From: Acidilutibacter cellobiosedens
GTDB taxonomy: Bacteria > Bacillota > Clostridia > Tissierellales > Acidilutibacteraceae
Assembly: GCF_004103715.1 (NCBI RefSeq)
Contig: NZ_CP035282.1
Coordinates: 920,673-984,672, forward strand
Direction: 5' to 3'
DNA length: 64,000 nucleotides
Shown here in pieces: positions 36,897 to 44,784 of the stretch (positions are counted from its first letter, which is position 1; every line of letters begins with the position of its first letter). Made by a program: the position numbers and the translations under genes. The notes beneath the pieces are model-generated. The model was given only the letters and a program-made list of their open reading frames with translations, was not told where the DNA came from and ran no database searches.

Positions 36897-36913
36897 GAAC
36901 TTTAAATTTAACG

Positions 36914-36951
36914 GATAGATAATTATTAGTATGTTATCTATCTTTTTTTTT
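36914..36951 (+). terminator. Terminator after transketolase genes
   Basis: A 9-bp stem GATAGATAA/TTATCTATC (36914-36922 with 36934-36942), 11-base loop and nine T. Confidence 0.85.
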
Positions 36952-37010
36952 ACATAAACCATTTCGATATAGAATAATATTATGGTAGAGATAAAGTGGA
37001 GGGGGTACAG

Positions 37011-37448
37011 GTGAAGAGAGCCATAGTTATTATTGGAATAATAGGGATAATCATATCAGGAATGATTTTTATTCCAAAATATTTGAATGAAGGTGATAAA
37101 AGAGTGAAATTCAAAGTTTTGAAATCTGATGAAGTTCCACAAAAGTTAGAAGATATCCTTCCTAAGTATTTAGTTCAGGAAAAAGCATTAAGCTGTAAAA
37201 TTGGTGATGAGGTTTATGTTGTAGTAACAAGAGGTGAAAAGATGTCAGGAGGTTATAGTGTATTTATTGATAGAATTGAAAAAATCACAGATAGGAAAGG
37301 CACATCTGAGTTGATAGTATATGCCAAATATGTTGATCCAAAACCTGACGAAATGGTAACCCAATGTATAACTTATCCTTTTATTGTTGTTAAGACCAAT
37401 ATGGATGATATTCCTGACAGTATAAAATTGGAGGTGGAAAGAGAATAA
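37011..37448 (+). CDS. PrcB C-terminal-domain protein, membrane-anchored
   Basis: A 145-residue protein with a single N-terminal membrane segment (residues 3-22) and an extracytoplasmic domain. The stretch VVVTRGEKMSGGYSVFIDRI, then a hydrophobic strand and TQCITYPFIVVKT, fits the PrcB C-terminal domain, named from the partner of the Treponema protease PrtP. Its role in Firmicutes is unknown. GGAGGGGG (36998-37005) points to the GTG at 37011 as start; the GTG at 36996 is an alternative. It precedes a secreted LysM protein by about 100 bases. Confidence 0.7.
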   Translation: MKRAIVIIGIIGIIISGMIFIPKYLNEGDKRVKFKVLKSDEVPQKLEDILPKYLVQEKALSCKIGDEVYVVVTRGEKMSGGYSVFIDRIEKITDRKGTSELIVYAKYVDPKPDEMVTQCITYPFIVVKTNMDDIPDSIKLEVERE

Positions 37449-37551
37449 TAGGGCATATTTTGATTTAGCACCATAAATTGCTTAAAGGAAATAAACAATT
37501 TGTATAGAACCCTTATTGAGTTTTAAATTTTATCTGAAGGGAGAAATACAA

Positions 37552-38559
37552 ATGAGAAAACTTAAAAAGAAGGTGGGCATAGTAATGTTGGCTTCAGTGG
37601 TGGGGCTGACATCTACATCTTTTGCTACACCTTATACTATTAAAGAAGGAGATTCCTTTTGGAAAGTAAGCCGGCAGTATAATGTAAGTTTAGAGGACAT
37701 GCTTAAAGAAAATAAAGCTAATAAAAATACGGTGATATATCCGGGACAGATTATTCAGATTCCCGGCAAAGAAGAAGTTAAGATAAGCAGCAGAGGGGGA
37801 ATAAAAAGAGATGTGCCGGATTTGACCGAATATACTGTGGTTGACGGAGATAATATTTGGGACATATGTAAAAAATACGGCGTTACTATAGAAAGCATTT
37901 TTGAGGCAAATAAAGGAATAGATGAGAATACAGTACTTAAAGTAGGGCAGAAATTAAACATAGCAAAACAAAATAAAGAACAACAGAACATAAGCGAAGG
38001 TTCCAAAAAAGATGAAACTAAAGTATCAAGTCAAAATGTCAATGAAAGTGTAGAGAAGCCATCCAACCAAAAAATTGATACGGAAGGAAAATATGGAGAG
38101 TATTTAGACTGGAGCAAAGTAGACGGGCTGATTCCAAGAGGTACAAAATTTAAGGTAATAGATTTTTATACAGGAAAATCTTTTATGGTTCAGAGGTCTG
38201 TAGGCAGCCTTCATGCGGATTGTGAAACCTTGTCTTTAGAAGATACAAATATAATGAAAGATATATGGGGAGGATTCAGTTGGGTAAGAAGACCTGTTCT
38301 TGTTCAAATAGGGGACAGGCTTATAGCCGCCAGTGCTACTGCTATGCCTCACGCAGGAAATGATAAAGCCGAGGGAGGAGCTTATACTACTTGGAGAAGC
38401 GGAGGATATGGAAAAGGGATAAATTTTGATTATGTAAAGGGTAATGGAATGGATGGACATTTTGATATTCATTTTTTGGGAAGTAAAAGACATATGGATG
38501 GACAAACAGATCCCCAGCATCAGCAATGTGTTAAAATTGCAGCAGGCTTGAATAAATAA
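37552..38559 (+). CDS. Secreted LysM-domain protein with uncharacterised C-terminal domain
   Basis: A 335-residue wall protein. A signal peptide (to about residue 25, TSTSFA) is followed by two LysM domains for peptidoglycan binding (about 27-71, YTIKEGDSFWKVSRQYNV; and about 94-140, YTVVDGDNIWDICKKYGV), a polar linker, and a C-terminal domain from about 185. That domain has LHADCETLSLED, SWVRRPVLVQIGDR, MPHAGNDKAEGGAYT and GHFDIHFLGSKRHMDG, ending DPQHQQCVKIAAG. The spaced His, Asp and Glu suggest a metal-dependent hydrolase, but it fits neither M15 nor YkuD motifs that I know. I start at the ATG at 37552, after GAAGGGAG. A bidirectional terminator follows. Confidence 0.85.
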   Translation: MRKLKKKVGIVMLASVVGLTSTSFATPYTIKEGDSFWKVSRQYNVSLEDMLKENKANKNTVIYPGQIIQIPGKEEVKISSRGGIKRDVPDLTEYTVVDGDNIWDICKKYGVTIESIFEANKGIDENTVLKVGQKLNIAKQNKEQQNISEGSKKDETKVSSQNVNESVEKPSNQKIDTEGKYGEYLDWSKVDGLIPRGTKFKVIDFYTGKSFMVQRSVGSLHADCETLSLEDTNIMKDIWGGFSWVRRPVLVQIGDRLIAASATAMPHAGNDKAEGGAYTTWRSGGYGKGINFDYVKGNGMDGHFDIHFLGSKRHMDGQTDPQHQQCVKIAAGLNK

Positions 38560-38578
38560 TAAAGTTGCTAAATAAATG

Positions 38579-38624
38579 ATTTTAGTGTATCCTTGAAAGT
38601 AAAGAATACACTAAAATTGTTTTT
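38579..38624. terminator. Bidirectional terminator after LysM gene
   Basis: A 12-bp stem ATTTTAGTGTAT/ATACACTAAAAT (38579-38590 with 38606-38617) followed by a T run, between convergent genes. Confidence 0.75.
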
Positions 38625-39204
38625 AATCAGGATCTTTGCAGTTGATTAATTCTTTATTTGTAATTACATAATCTACAGGTAAATCATATTTTCCGGCTGG
38701 AACCTCAGGAATGATTTGGATATCAAAAGCAAGGCCTAACTTTATGGTATGAGAATCTAATTTTTCAAAAAATCTGTCGTAATATCCTCCTCCATATCCT
38801 ATTCTATAGCCCTTCCTGTCAAAGGCAACAGCTGGGACTAATACTAAATCAATTTCTTTGGGAGATATTTCTCTTATGAATTCTTTTTTGGGAGTTAATA
38901 TGTTATAAACCCCGTTTTCTAACTCTTTATCGAAATCGAATAGCTCAGAGATTATTAATTCTCTTGTTTTGGGAATAGAAATGGGAACTCCTATTCTTTT
39001 AGATAATTTTAATGAATATTTAATTATTTCTTTTGTTTCCACTTCATTCCTAAAATCAATATAAGCCATAATAAATTTGGAATTCTTATAGATGCCTGAA
39101 TCATACAATCTTTCTTTGATTAATTTATTTTTTTCTTTTATATCGTCGGTGTTCATATTTCTTCTTTTTTCTAAAAGTTTTTTTCTGAGCAAAATTTTAT
39201 CCAA
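38623..39204 (-). CDS. 5-formyltetrahydrofolate cyclo-ligase
   Basis: A 193-residue enzyme that converts 5-formyl-THF with ATP to 5,10-methenyl-THF, returning the storage folate to one-carbon metabolism. Motifs are the N-terminal KILLRKKLLEKRRN and the nucleotide-binding GYRIGYGGGYYDRF. On the minus strand GAGGAG lies nine bases ahead of the TTG at 39204, which I take as start; the frame is open to a GTG at 39213 that would overlap the ribosome-binding site. It is a single gene between convergent and divergent neighbours. Confidence 0.92.
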   Translation of the reverse strand: MDKILLRKKLLEKRRNMNTDDIKEKNKLIKERLYDSGIYKNSKFIMAYIDFRNEVETKEIIKYSLKLSKRIGVPISIPKTRELIISELFDFDKELENGVYNILTPKKEFIREISPKEIDLVLVPAVAFDRKGYRIGYGGGYYDRFFEKLDSHTIKLGLAFDIQIIPEVPAGKYDLPVDYVITNKELINCKDPD

Positions 39205-39394
39205 AAATACCACTCCTCATAGTTTATTTATTGTTTCTTTTATATTATAATAATATCATTGTATGGATATATTTTGTTGAAAAAAATTATATAAAAATAA
39301 AGGAGTTATGAAATTTACATAGAAAGTATTAATATGTTGTATTTTAAATTTTAATTATAAATTATCTATGATATGTGCTAACAGAGGTGATATA

Positions 39395-40090
39395 GTGATT
39401 AGATTCGTTAATGCAAGCAAAACTTATGATAATGGAGTAAAGGCTTTATCAAATATAAATGTTAAGGTAGATAAAGGAGAGTTTGTTTTTATAGTGGGGC
39501 CAAGTGGTGCCGGAAAATCAACTTTGATTAAGCTCCTTTTAAAAGAAGAGGATTTGACTTCAGGAAGTGTATTTTTGAATGAGATGGATATAACGAAAGT
39601 GAAAAGCAGAAGAATCCCGTATATAAGAAGAACCATAGGGGTAGTTTTTCAGGATTTTAGAATTCTTCCCAATAAAACTGTGTATGAAAATATAGCTTTT
39701 GCTATGGAAATATTAGGTGCACATCCAAAGGAGATACGAAGGAGGGTACCTATGGTGTTAAGTATGGTTGATTTAAGCAATAAAGCAAATTGTTATCCCA
39801 ATCAGTTGTCGGGAGGTGAACATCAGAGGGTTTCCATTGCAAGAGCAATAGTTAATAATCCGCCTGTACTTATTGCGGACGAGCCTACCGGAAATCTTGA
39901 TCACGATACAGCATGGGGAATAATGGAAATATTTAAAGAAATCAATAGAAGAGGTACTACAGTTTTAATGGCTACTCATGCCAAGGAAATAGTTGATTTA
40001 ATGAAAAAACGCGTAATAGCTCTTGAATCAGGAAGAATAGTAAGGGACGAAGAGAAGGGTGTGTATAACCATGAGACATCGCATATTTAA
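39395..40090 (+). CDS. ftsE: Cell division ATP-binding protein FtsE
   Basis: A 231-residue ABC ATPase that, with FtsX, relays ATP hydrolysis across the membrane to activate wall hydrolases. Walker A is GPSGAGKST at residues 35-43, then FQDFRILPNKTVYENIAFA (the FtsE-type Q-loop), signature LSGGEHQRVSIARA and Walker B VLIADEPTGNLD. AGAGGTGA points to a GTG start at 39395. It overlaps ftsX by 20 bases. Confidence 0.96.
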   Translation: MIRFVNASKTYDNGVKALSNINVKVDKGEFVFIVGPSGAGKSTLIKLLLKEEDLTSGSVFLNEMDITKVKSRRIPYIRRTIGVVFQDFRILPNKTVYENIAFAMEILGAHPKEIRRRVPMVLSMVDLSNKANCYPNQLSGGEHQRVSIARAIVNNPPVLIADEPTGNLDHDTAWGIMEIFKEINRRGTTVLMATHAKEIVDLMKKRVIALESGRIVRDEEKGVYNHETSHI

Positions 40091-40967
40091 GAATATAGTC
40101 AAACAAGGTTTTCAGGGTATGTGGAGAAACAGAACAATGGGTTTGGCTTCCGTAGGCTCCATAACGGCAGTTCTTGTAATACTTGGTATGGTTCTTATTA
40201 TTGTATTGAGTATAAATAATGTGGTAATTGAAACTAAGAATAAATTTGATGAGATACAGGTATTTTTAGATGATAATGCAGATGAGGAACAATTAACTAA
40301 AATTGAAAACCGTATTAAAGAAACAGATGGGGTAAATTCAGTAGTATTCCAATCTAAAGAACAAGCTTTAAATATAATGAAAAAAGAATGGGGAGACGAA
40401 GGGTATCTCCTTGAAGGACTGGAAGAAAATCCTCTTCCTAATTCTTACGTAATTCAATTGAAGGATATAAAATATGCTGATAACGTAGTGGACAAGATAA
40501 AAGGAATGAGCGGGATAGAGGAAATTAAATATTATAAGGATATTATAGATAAGATGTTGACTGTATCAAGGTATATAAAAATAGGCGGTATAGCAATAAT
40601 TGCTATATTAATGTTTATTTCCGTATTTATTATCTCAAATACCATTAAAATTACTGTTGCAGCGAGAAGAAGGGAAATAAGCATTATGAAATATGTTGGA
40701 GCAACTAACGGATACATAAGAGGACCATTTATTATTGAAGGCATCCTTCTGGGAGTTGTAGGAGCCGGATTATCCATATTAATAGTCAATTTCGGGTACA
40801 AATATTTGTTTAAAGTAATAAACGAAAGGCTGTATATCATATTTACGGTATATTTAGTTTCTCCTTATGTTTTATTTCAGGATATAGTCATAATATTTCT
40901 TGCCATAGGTATAGGTATAGGGGTTCTGGGGAGCTTGTTATCACTTAAGAGATTTTTGGATGTATAA
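40071..40967 (+). CDS. ftsX: Cell division protein FtsX
   Basis: A 298-residue membrane partner of FtsE. It has an N-terminal span (about residues 22-46), an extracellular domain of about 115 residues that contacts the hydrolase or its activator, and three C-terminal spans with the conserved AARRREISIMKYVGATNGYIRGPFI-type cytoplasmic loop. The ATG at 40071 gives MRHRIFKNIVKQGFQGMWRN, the normal start. The EnvC-like gene follows after 18 bases. Confidence 0.94.
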   Translation: MRHRIFKNIVKQGFQGMWRNRTMGLASVGSITAVLVILGMVLIIVLSINNVVIETKNKFDEIQVFLDDNADEEQLTKIENRIKETDGVNSVVFQSKEQALNIMKKEWGDEGYLLEGLEENPLPNSYVIQLKDIKYADNVVDKIKGMSGIEEIKYYKDIIDKMLTVSRYIKIGGIAIIAILMFISVFIISNTIKITVAARRREISIMKYVGATNGYIRGPFIIEGILLGVVGAGLSILIVNFGYKYLFKVINERLYIIFTVYLVSPYVLFQDIVIIFLAIGIGIGVLGSLLSLKRFLDV

Positions 40968-40985
40968 CGGTAAGGAGGTAATTTG

Positions 40986-42119
40986 ATGAAAAAAAGAATA
41001 ATAGCTATACTTTTAATCGGAATTTTTCTATTTTCTTGTTCCGTATCCGGAGCGGAAAAATCCTTAAATGATTTAATGAAAGAAAGAGATAGTTTAAAGG
41101 AAAAAAGAGAAGAAAATCAAAAAAATATGAAAGAGACCAAAAAAAATATTAGCAATGTCGGTGAAGAAATAGCAGAGTTGGACAAGCAAATCAATGATGT
41201 AAGTAAAAAGTTAGGTGATGCTGAGGAAAATTTAACTAAAATAAATGCCGACATAGGAAAAGTTAAAAAACAATTAGAAAAATCCGAAAAAAACATTTCG
41301 GAAAAAACCGATACTTTTAATTCACGGCTTAGGGTGATGTATAAAAATGGTAATGTCGGATATTTGGAAGTTCTCCTTTCTTCGGCAAATATCAGAGATT
41401 TTCTTCAAAGAAAGGATATGATTCAGTCTATAGTAAACTATGATAAAAATCTTTTAAAGTATATGAAATCCCAAAGGGACATTATCCAAACAAGTAAAAC
41501 AAAATTGGAAGCTCAGAGAGCCTCGGCAGAAGTTGTAAAAAATGAGATTAAATCCAATAAAAAAGACTTGGAACTTGCTTCAAGAAGCAAAGGGGATTTT
41601 ATGAAAGAGTTAAGTTCAAATCTTGAAGCACAGAAGAAATTTGAAGAACAATGTGCGGAAGATGAAAAGAGAATTCAAGAGGAAATAAGCAAAAGGCAAG
41701 TAAAGACCGGTCCTTATTCGGGAGGAGTAATGGGTTGGCCTGTTCCTGGCCATTCAAAAATAAATTCTGGATTTGGATATAGGATACACCCTATTTATAA
41801 TGTGAAAAAATTACATACTGGCATTGATATTCCTGCACCTACCGGGACTAAAGTAGTTGCGGCGGCAGATGGTACCGTTATTTTTGCCGGAAGTCTCGGA
41901 GGATATGGAAAGGCCGTAATGATTGATCACGGAGGAGGAATCGTTACTCTTTATGGACATAATTCATCTCTTCTGGTAAGCGAAGGAGAGGAAGTAAAGA
42001 AAGGTCAGGGAATTGCAAAGGCGGGAAATACAGGAACTGCAACAGGTTCTCATTGCCATTTTGAAGTTAGAGTAAACGGCAAGTATGTGGATCCTATACC
42101 TTATCTTAAGGGAAAATAA
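40986..42119 (+). CDS. EnvC/PcsB-like murein hydrolase with intact M23 peptidase domain
   Basis: A 377-residue secreted protein: signal segment (to about residue 24), long coiled coil (about 25-240) as in EnvC and PcsB-type FtsEX partners, and a C-terminal LytM/M23 zinc endopeptidase domain. The zinc and catalytic residues are present: His277 and Asp281 in HTGID and His356/His358 in HCHFEV. It should therefore cut peptidoglycan itself, unlike E. coli EnvC, which only activates amidases. A start at the ATG at 40986 is preceded by AAGGAGG. Location after ftsEX predicts control by that complex at the septum. Confidence 0.92.
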   Translation: MKKRIIAILLIGIFLFSCSVSGAEKSLNDLMKERDSLKEKREENQKNMKETKKNISNVGEEIAELDKQINDVSKKLGDAEENLTKINADIGKVKKQLEKSEKNISEKTDTFNSRLRVMYKNGNVGYLEVLLSSANIRDFLQRKDMIQSIVNYDKNLLKYMKSQRDIIQTSKTKLEAQRASAEVVKNEIKSNKKDLELASRSKGDFMKELSSNLEAQKKFEEQCAEDEKRIQEEISKRQVKTGPYSGGVMGWPVPGHSKINSGFGYRIHPIYNVKKLHTGIDIPAPTGTKVVAAADGTVIFAGSLGGYGKAVMIDHGGGIVTLYGHNSSLLVSEGEEVKKGQGIAKAGNTGTATGSHCHFEVRVNGKYVDPIPYLKGK

Positions 42120-42136
42120 TCATATAAATGAATTTC

Positions 42137-42184
42137 AAAAAGGCTTCTTTTAACATGTTGATGTTTCAGCAGAAGCCTTTTTTC
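42137..42184 (+). terminator. Terminator after ftsEX-envC
   Basis: A 12-bp stem AAAAAGGCTTCT/AGAAGCCTTTTT with a 22-base loop and T run. The loop and right arm resemble the 3' half of the two repeat elements at 3013 and 21301. Confidence 0.85.
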
Positions 42185-42216
42185 ATGTGTAAAAGATTAT
42201 AATAGATTACGTATAC

Positions 42217-42264
42217 TGTAAACATTTTTTGAAAAGTGGAAATGCTAATGGTATAATGTTTACA
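42217..42264 (+). promoter_or_regulatory. ctpB promoter framed by a perfect inverted repeat
   Basis: TTGAAA (42229-42234), 17-base spacer and TATAAT (42252-42257) make a good promoter. It is flanked by TGTAAACAT (42217-42225) and its exact complement ATGTTTACA (42256-42264), whose centres are 39 bases apart. This looks like a pair of operator half-sites. Confidence 0.65.
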
Positions 42265-42318
42265 TGAGTTTAATAAAATAGATTACATAATGTTTTATAG
42301 ATAAGGTGGGAATACAGA

Positions 42319-43545
42319 ATGTCTAAAAAGAAAAAAATTATAGGTATAATCCTCTTATTAGTGGTTACTAATGTGTTGACTTTTATTTTTTCCAATGTTT
42401 TATCTTTAACTTATGATAATAAAGTGATTCTTCCGAAGGACGAATACAATCAGTTGAGTGATATGTATAAGAAATATTCCAAGAATTTAGCTTTAGAGGA
42501 TTTTATCAAAAAAAATTATTTAAAAAATGTAGATGAAGAGACTCTTGCTAACGGAGAATTAAAAGGAATGTTTCAATCTCTAAATGATCCCTATTCTACA
42601 TATATGACAAAAGATGAGTTTGAAGATTTCACGGAACATACAAAGGGAATATACGGAGGAATAGGGGTAATAGTTACTCCGGGGGATGATAATTTAATTA
42701 CAGTTGTGTCTCCTATAGATGGAACTCCGGGAGAAAAAGCAGGAATCAAAACGGGAGATAAAATAACTAAAGTAAATGGAAAAGAGTTTAATGCAGATAC
42801 TATGGATCAAGCAGTAAAAGTTATGAAAGGAGATCCCGGAACAAAAGTAAATATAACGATAGTCAGAAAGGATAAAGAAGGAAACAACAAGGAAATGGAT
42901 ATAACTATAGTAAGAGAGGAAATAAGGCTTCAAACGGTAAGCTCGGATATTATCGAAGGCAATATAGGGTATATAAATATAACAAGTTTTGATGATTTGA
43001 CTTATAAGGATTTTAAGAAAGAAATTAATGGTCTAATGGATAAAAATATTAAGGGGATAATATTGGACTTAAGAAATAATCCGGGAGGACTATTGGATGT
43101 ATGTGTAGATATTGCAGACGAATTCTTAGATAAAGGTATTGTAGTATATACGCAAACTCGAGACGGGCAGAAAGAATATTTAAGATCTGATAATGATAAA
43201 ATAGATCTTCCTTTGGTAGTTCTTGTTAATAAGGGAAGTGCCAGTGCATCTGAGATATTAGCCGGGGCTATAAAGGACAGAGGAAGAGGAACCTTAGTCG
43301 GAACAACTACTTTTGGGAAAGGGATAGTTCAGCGGATAAAACAACTTTCAGATGGCTCGGGATTTAAGCTAACAGTATCTCAGTATTTTACTCCGAAGGG
43401 AATTAACATTCATGGAGTGGGAATAAAACCTAATGTAGAAGTTGAACTTCCGGAGAATGTGGAAACGATAGGTGTGGAAAATTTGAAAAATGATACTCAG
43501 CTTCAAAAGGGATTAGAGATATTAAAGGGAAAAATAAATCAGTAG
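42319..43545 (+). CDS. ctpB: S41 family carboxy-terminal processing protease (CtpB-like)
   Basis: A 408-residue protease with an N-terminal membrane anchor (about residues 6-28), a PDZ domain (about 100-185, GIGVIVTPGDDN and SPIDGTPGEKAGIKTGDKI) and the S41 core. The catalytic Ser309 in GSASASE and Lys334/Gln338 in FGKGIVQ fall at the same positions as in Bacillus CtpB, which cleaves SpoIVFA during sporulation. A sporulation substrate is thus possible, but such proteases also clear other extracytoplasmic proteins. Own promoter; the MinJ-like gene follows at 24 bases. Confidence 0.93.
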   Translation: MSKKKKIIGIILLLVVTNVLTFIFSNVLSLTYDNKVILPKDEYNQLSDMYKKYSKNLALEDFIKKNYLKNVDEETLANGELKGMFQSLNDPYSTYMTKDEFEDFTEHTKGIYGGIGVIVTPGDDNLITVVSPIDGTPGEKAGIKTGDKITKVNGKEFNADTMDQAVKVMKGDPGTKVNITIVRKDKEGNNKEMDITIVREEIRLQTVSSDIIEGNIGYINITSFDDLTYKDFKKEINGLMDKNIKGIILDLRNNPGGLLDVCVDIADEFLDKGIVVYTQTRDGQKEYLRSDNDKIDLPLVVLVNKGSASASEILAGAIKDRGRGTLVGTTTFGKGIVQRIKQLSDGSGFKLTVSQYFTPKGINIHGVGIKPNVEVELPENVETIGVENLKNDTQLQKGLEILKGKINQ

Positions 43546-43569
43546 ATGGTGTCAATAGGGGAGTTGCAT

Positions 43570-44742
43570 ATGTTTGAGCTGAAAGAAATATTTAAGTCTT
43601 CTTTATATACTGTACTTTCTTCTGTGAAATTACCGTTATATTGGATAGTTATAATAATAATATTTTTTCAGTATTATAAACAAAACAAAATAGAAAAAAC
43701 AATATTAAAACAGTCTAAGCAGCCGTTATTTTTAAAAGTAGTATCATCGGCTGCTTTTGGCCTCTTTGGAGGAATCATAGGAAGCGTCATAATTATTCTT
43801 TTGAGGATTACTTTGAATCCTAAGGATTTTGAGATGATATTTTTGTTGGCATTGGTCCTTGCATTATTTCATCCAAGATTTTTATGTTTTTCTTATGGAG
43901 GAGGAATTATTTCTCTTATAAGTCTTATATTTGGATATCCTCATATCAACGTTGAAAATGTACTATCAATAGTTGCCGTTTTGCATATGGTAGAAAGTGT
44001 TTTAGTAATACTTGACGGGCAAAGTTCGAAGATTCCTATATTTATGGAAAGAAATGATCAGATAGTGGGAGGATTTTCAATGAGCAGATTTTGGCCGGTA
44101 CCTTTCTCGGTATTTGTCAATGGATATGGAAATTTTCCTCTTATTACAATTGCGGCTTTGGGGTACGGAGATTATGCTTTAACGAAATATCCGTCTCAAA
44201 AGGTAAAAGAAACGGCAGGGCGGCTTTTCCTTTTCAGCTTTATTTTGCTTTTTCTTTCTCAAATATCTAAGAACAGTTTGCTGTTTAAATATATAGGTTC
44301 TGTTTTTTCTTTTTCTGCCCATGAATTTATAATCCAATGGGGAAGAAGAGAGGAAAGTAGGGGAATACCTATATTTAAGCCTTCCGAATTTGGAATAAAA
44401 ATTTTATATGCTCTTCCTAAGGGAATAGGAAAAAAGATGAAGTTGAAAACCGGAGATGTTATTATTTCAATCAACGGCCATAAGATTTTATCAAGGGATG
44501 ATTTAACCAGAGTTATGAGCCTATGTCCTAACTATATCCGGATGGAAGTATTTGATAGAAAAAGAGGAGTTGTTGTTAAAGAGTATAAGGATTATAAAAA
44601 TCGAATAAAAAATCTGGGTATTTTTATCATACCTAAGGATCCGGAGTATGCCTTTGTGATGGAGGAGGGAGAACCCAGGATCAAAAAAATCATAAAAAAA
44701 CTTATATTAAAAGAGAAAGAGAGAGAATATCTTAGAAGATAA
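43570..44742 (+). CDS. MinJ-like polytopic PDZ protein
   Basis: A 390-residue protein with about seven membrane spans (residues 10-245) and a C-terminal PDZ domain (about 275-350; LPKGIGKKMKLKTGDVIISINGH). This matches Bacillus MinJ, which links DivIVA at the pole to MinD and helps place the septum. The gene order ftsE-ftsX-ctpB-(swrA)-minJ-uvrB-uvrA in Bacillus supports the assignment. I start at the ATG at 43570 after GGGGAG; the frame is open to 43546. The similarity is structural, so other polar or protease-adaptor roles cannot be ruled out. Confidence 0.72.
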   Translation: MFELKEIFKSSLYTVLSSVKLPLYWIVIIIIFFQYYKQNKIEKTILKQSKQPLFLKVVSSAAFGLFGGIIGSVIIILLRITLNPKDFEMIFLLALVLALFHPRFLCFSYGGGIISLISLIFGYPHINVENVLSIVAVLHMVESVLVILDGQSSKIPIFMERNDQIVGGFSMSRFWPVPFSVFVNGYGNFPLITIAALGYGDYALTKYPSQKVKETAGRLFLFSFILLFLSQISKNSLLFKYIGSVFSFSAHEFIIQWGRREESRGIPIFKPSEFGIKILYALPKGIGKKMKLKTGDVIISINGHKILSRDDLTRVMSLCPNYIRMEVFDRKRGVVVKEYKDYKNRIKNLGIFIIPKDPEYAFVMEEGEPRIKKIIKKLILKEKEREYLRR

Positions 44743-44756
44743 TTAGAGATGTATTT

Positions 44757-44784
44757 AAAAAGAGGCTTATTAGGCCTCTTTAAT
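44757..44784. terminator. Terminator between minJ-like and lipoprotein genes
   Basis: An 8-10 bp stem AAAGAGGC/GCCTCTTT with a seven-base loop, A-rich on the left and T-rich on the right, so it can serve both convergent genes. Confidence 0.75.

Noticed and set aside
37449-37551. Riboswitch, such as the cyclic-di-AMP type, upstream of the LysM gene
   Set aside because: Only about 100 bases with one weak AAATTG/CAATTT stem; the conserved riboswitch motifs are absent.
39300-39324. Four-codon frame with AAAGGAG ahead of ftsE (ATG-AAA-TTT-ACA-TAG)
   Set aside because: Spacing of the ribosome site is too short, and such tiny frames are expected by chance in AT-rich DNA.
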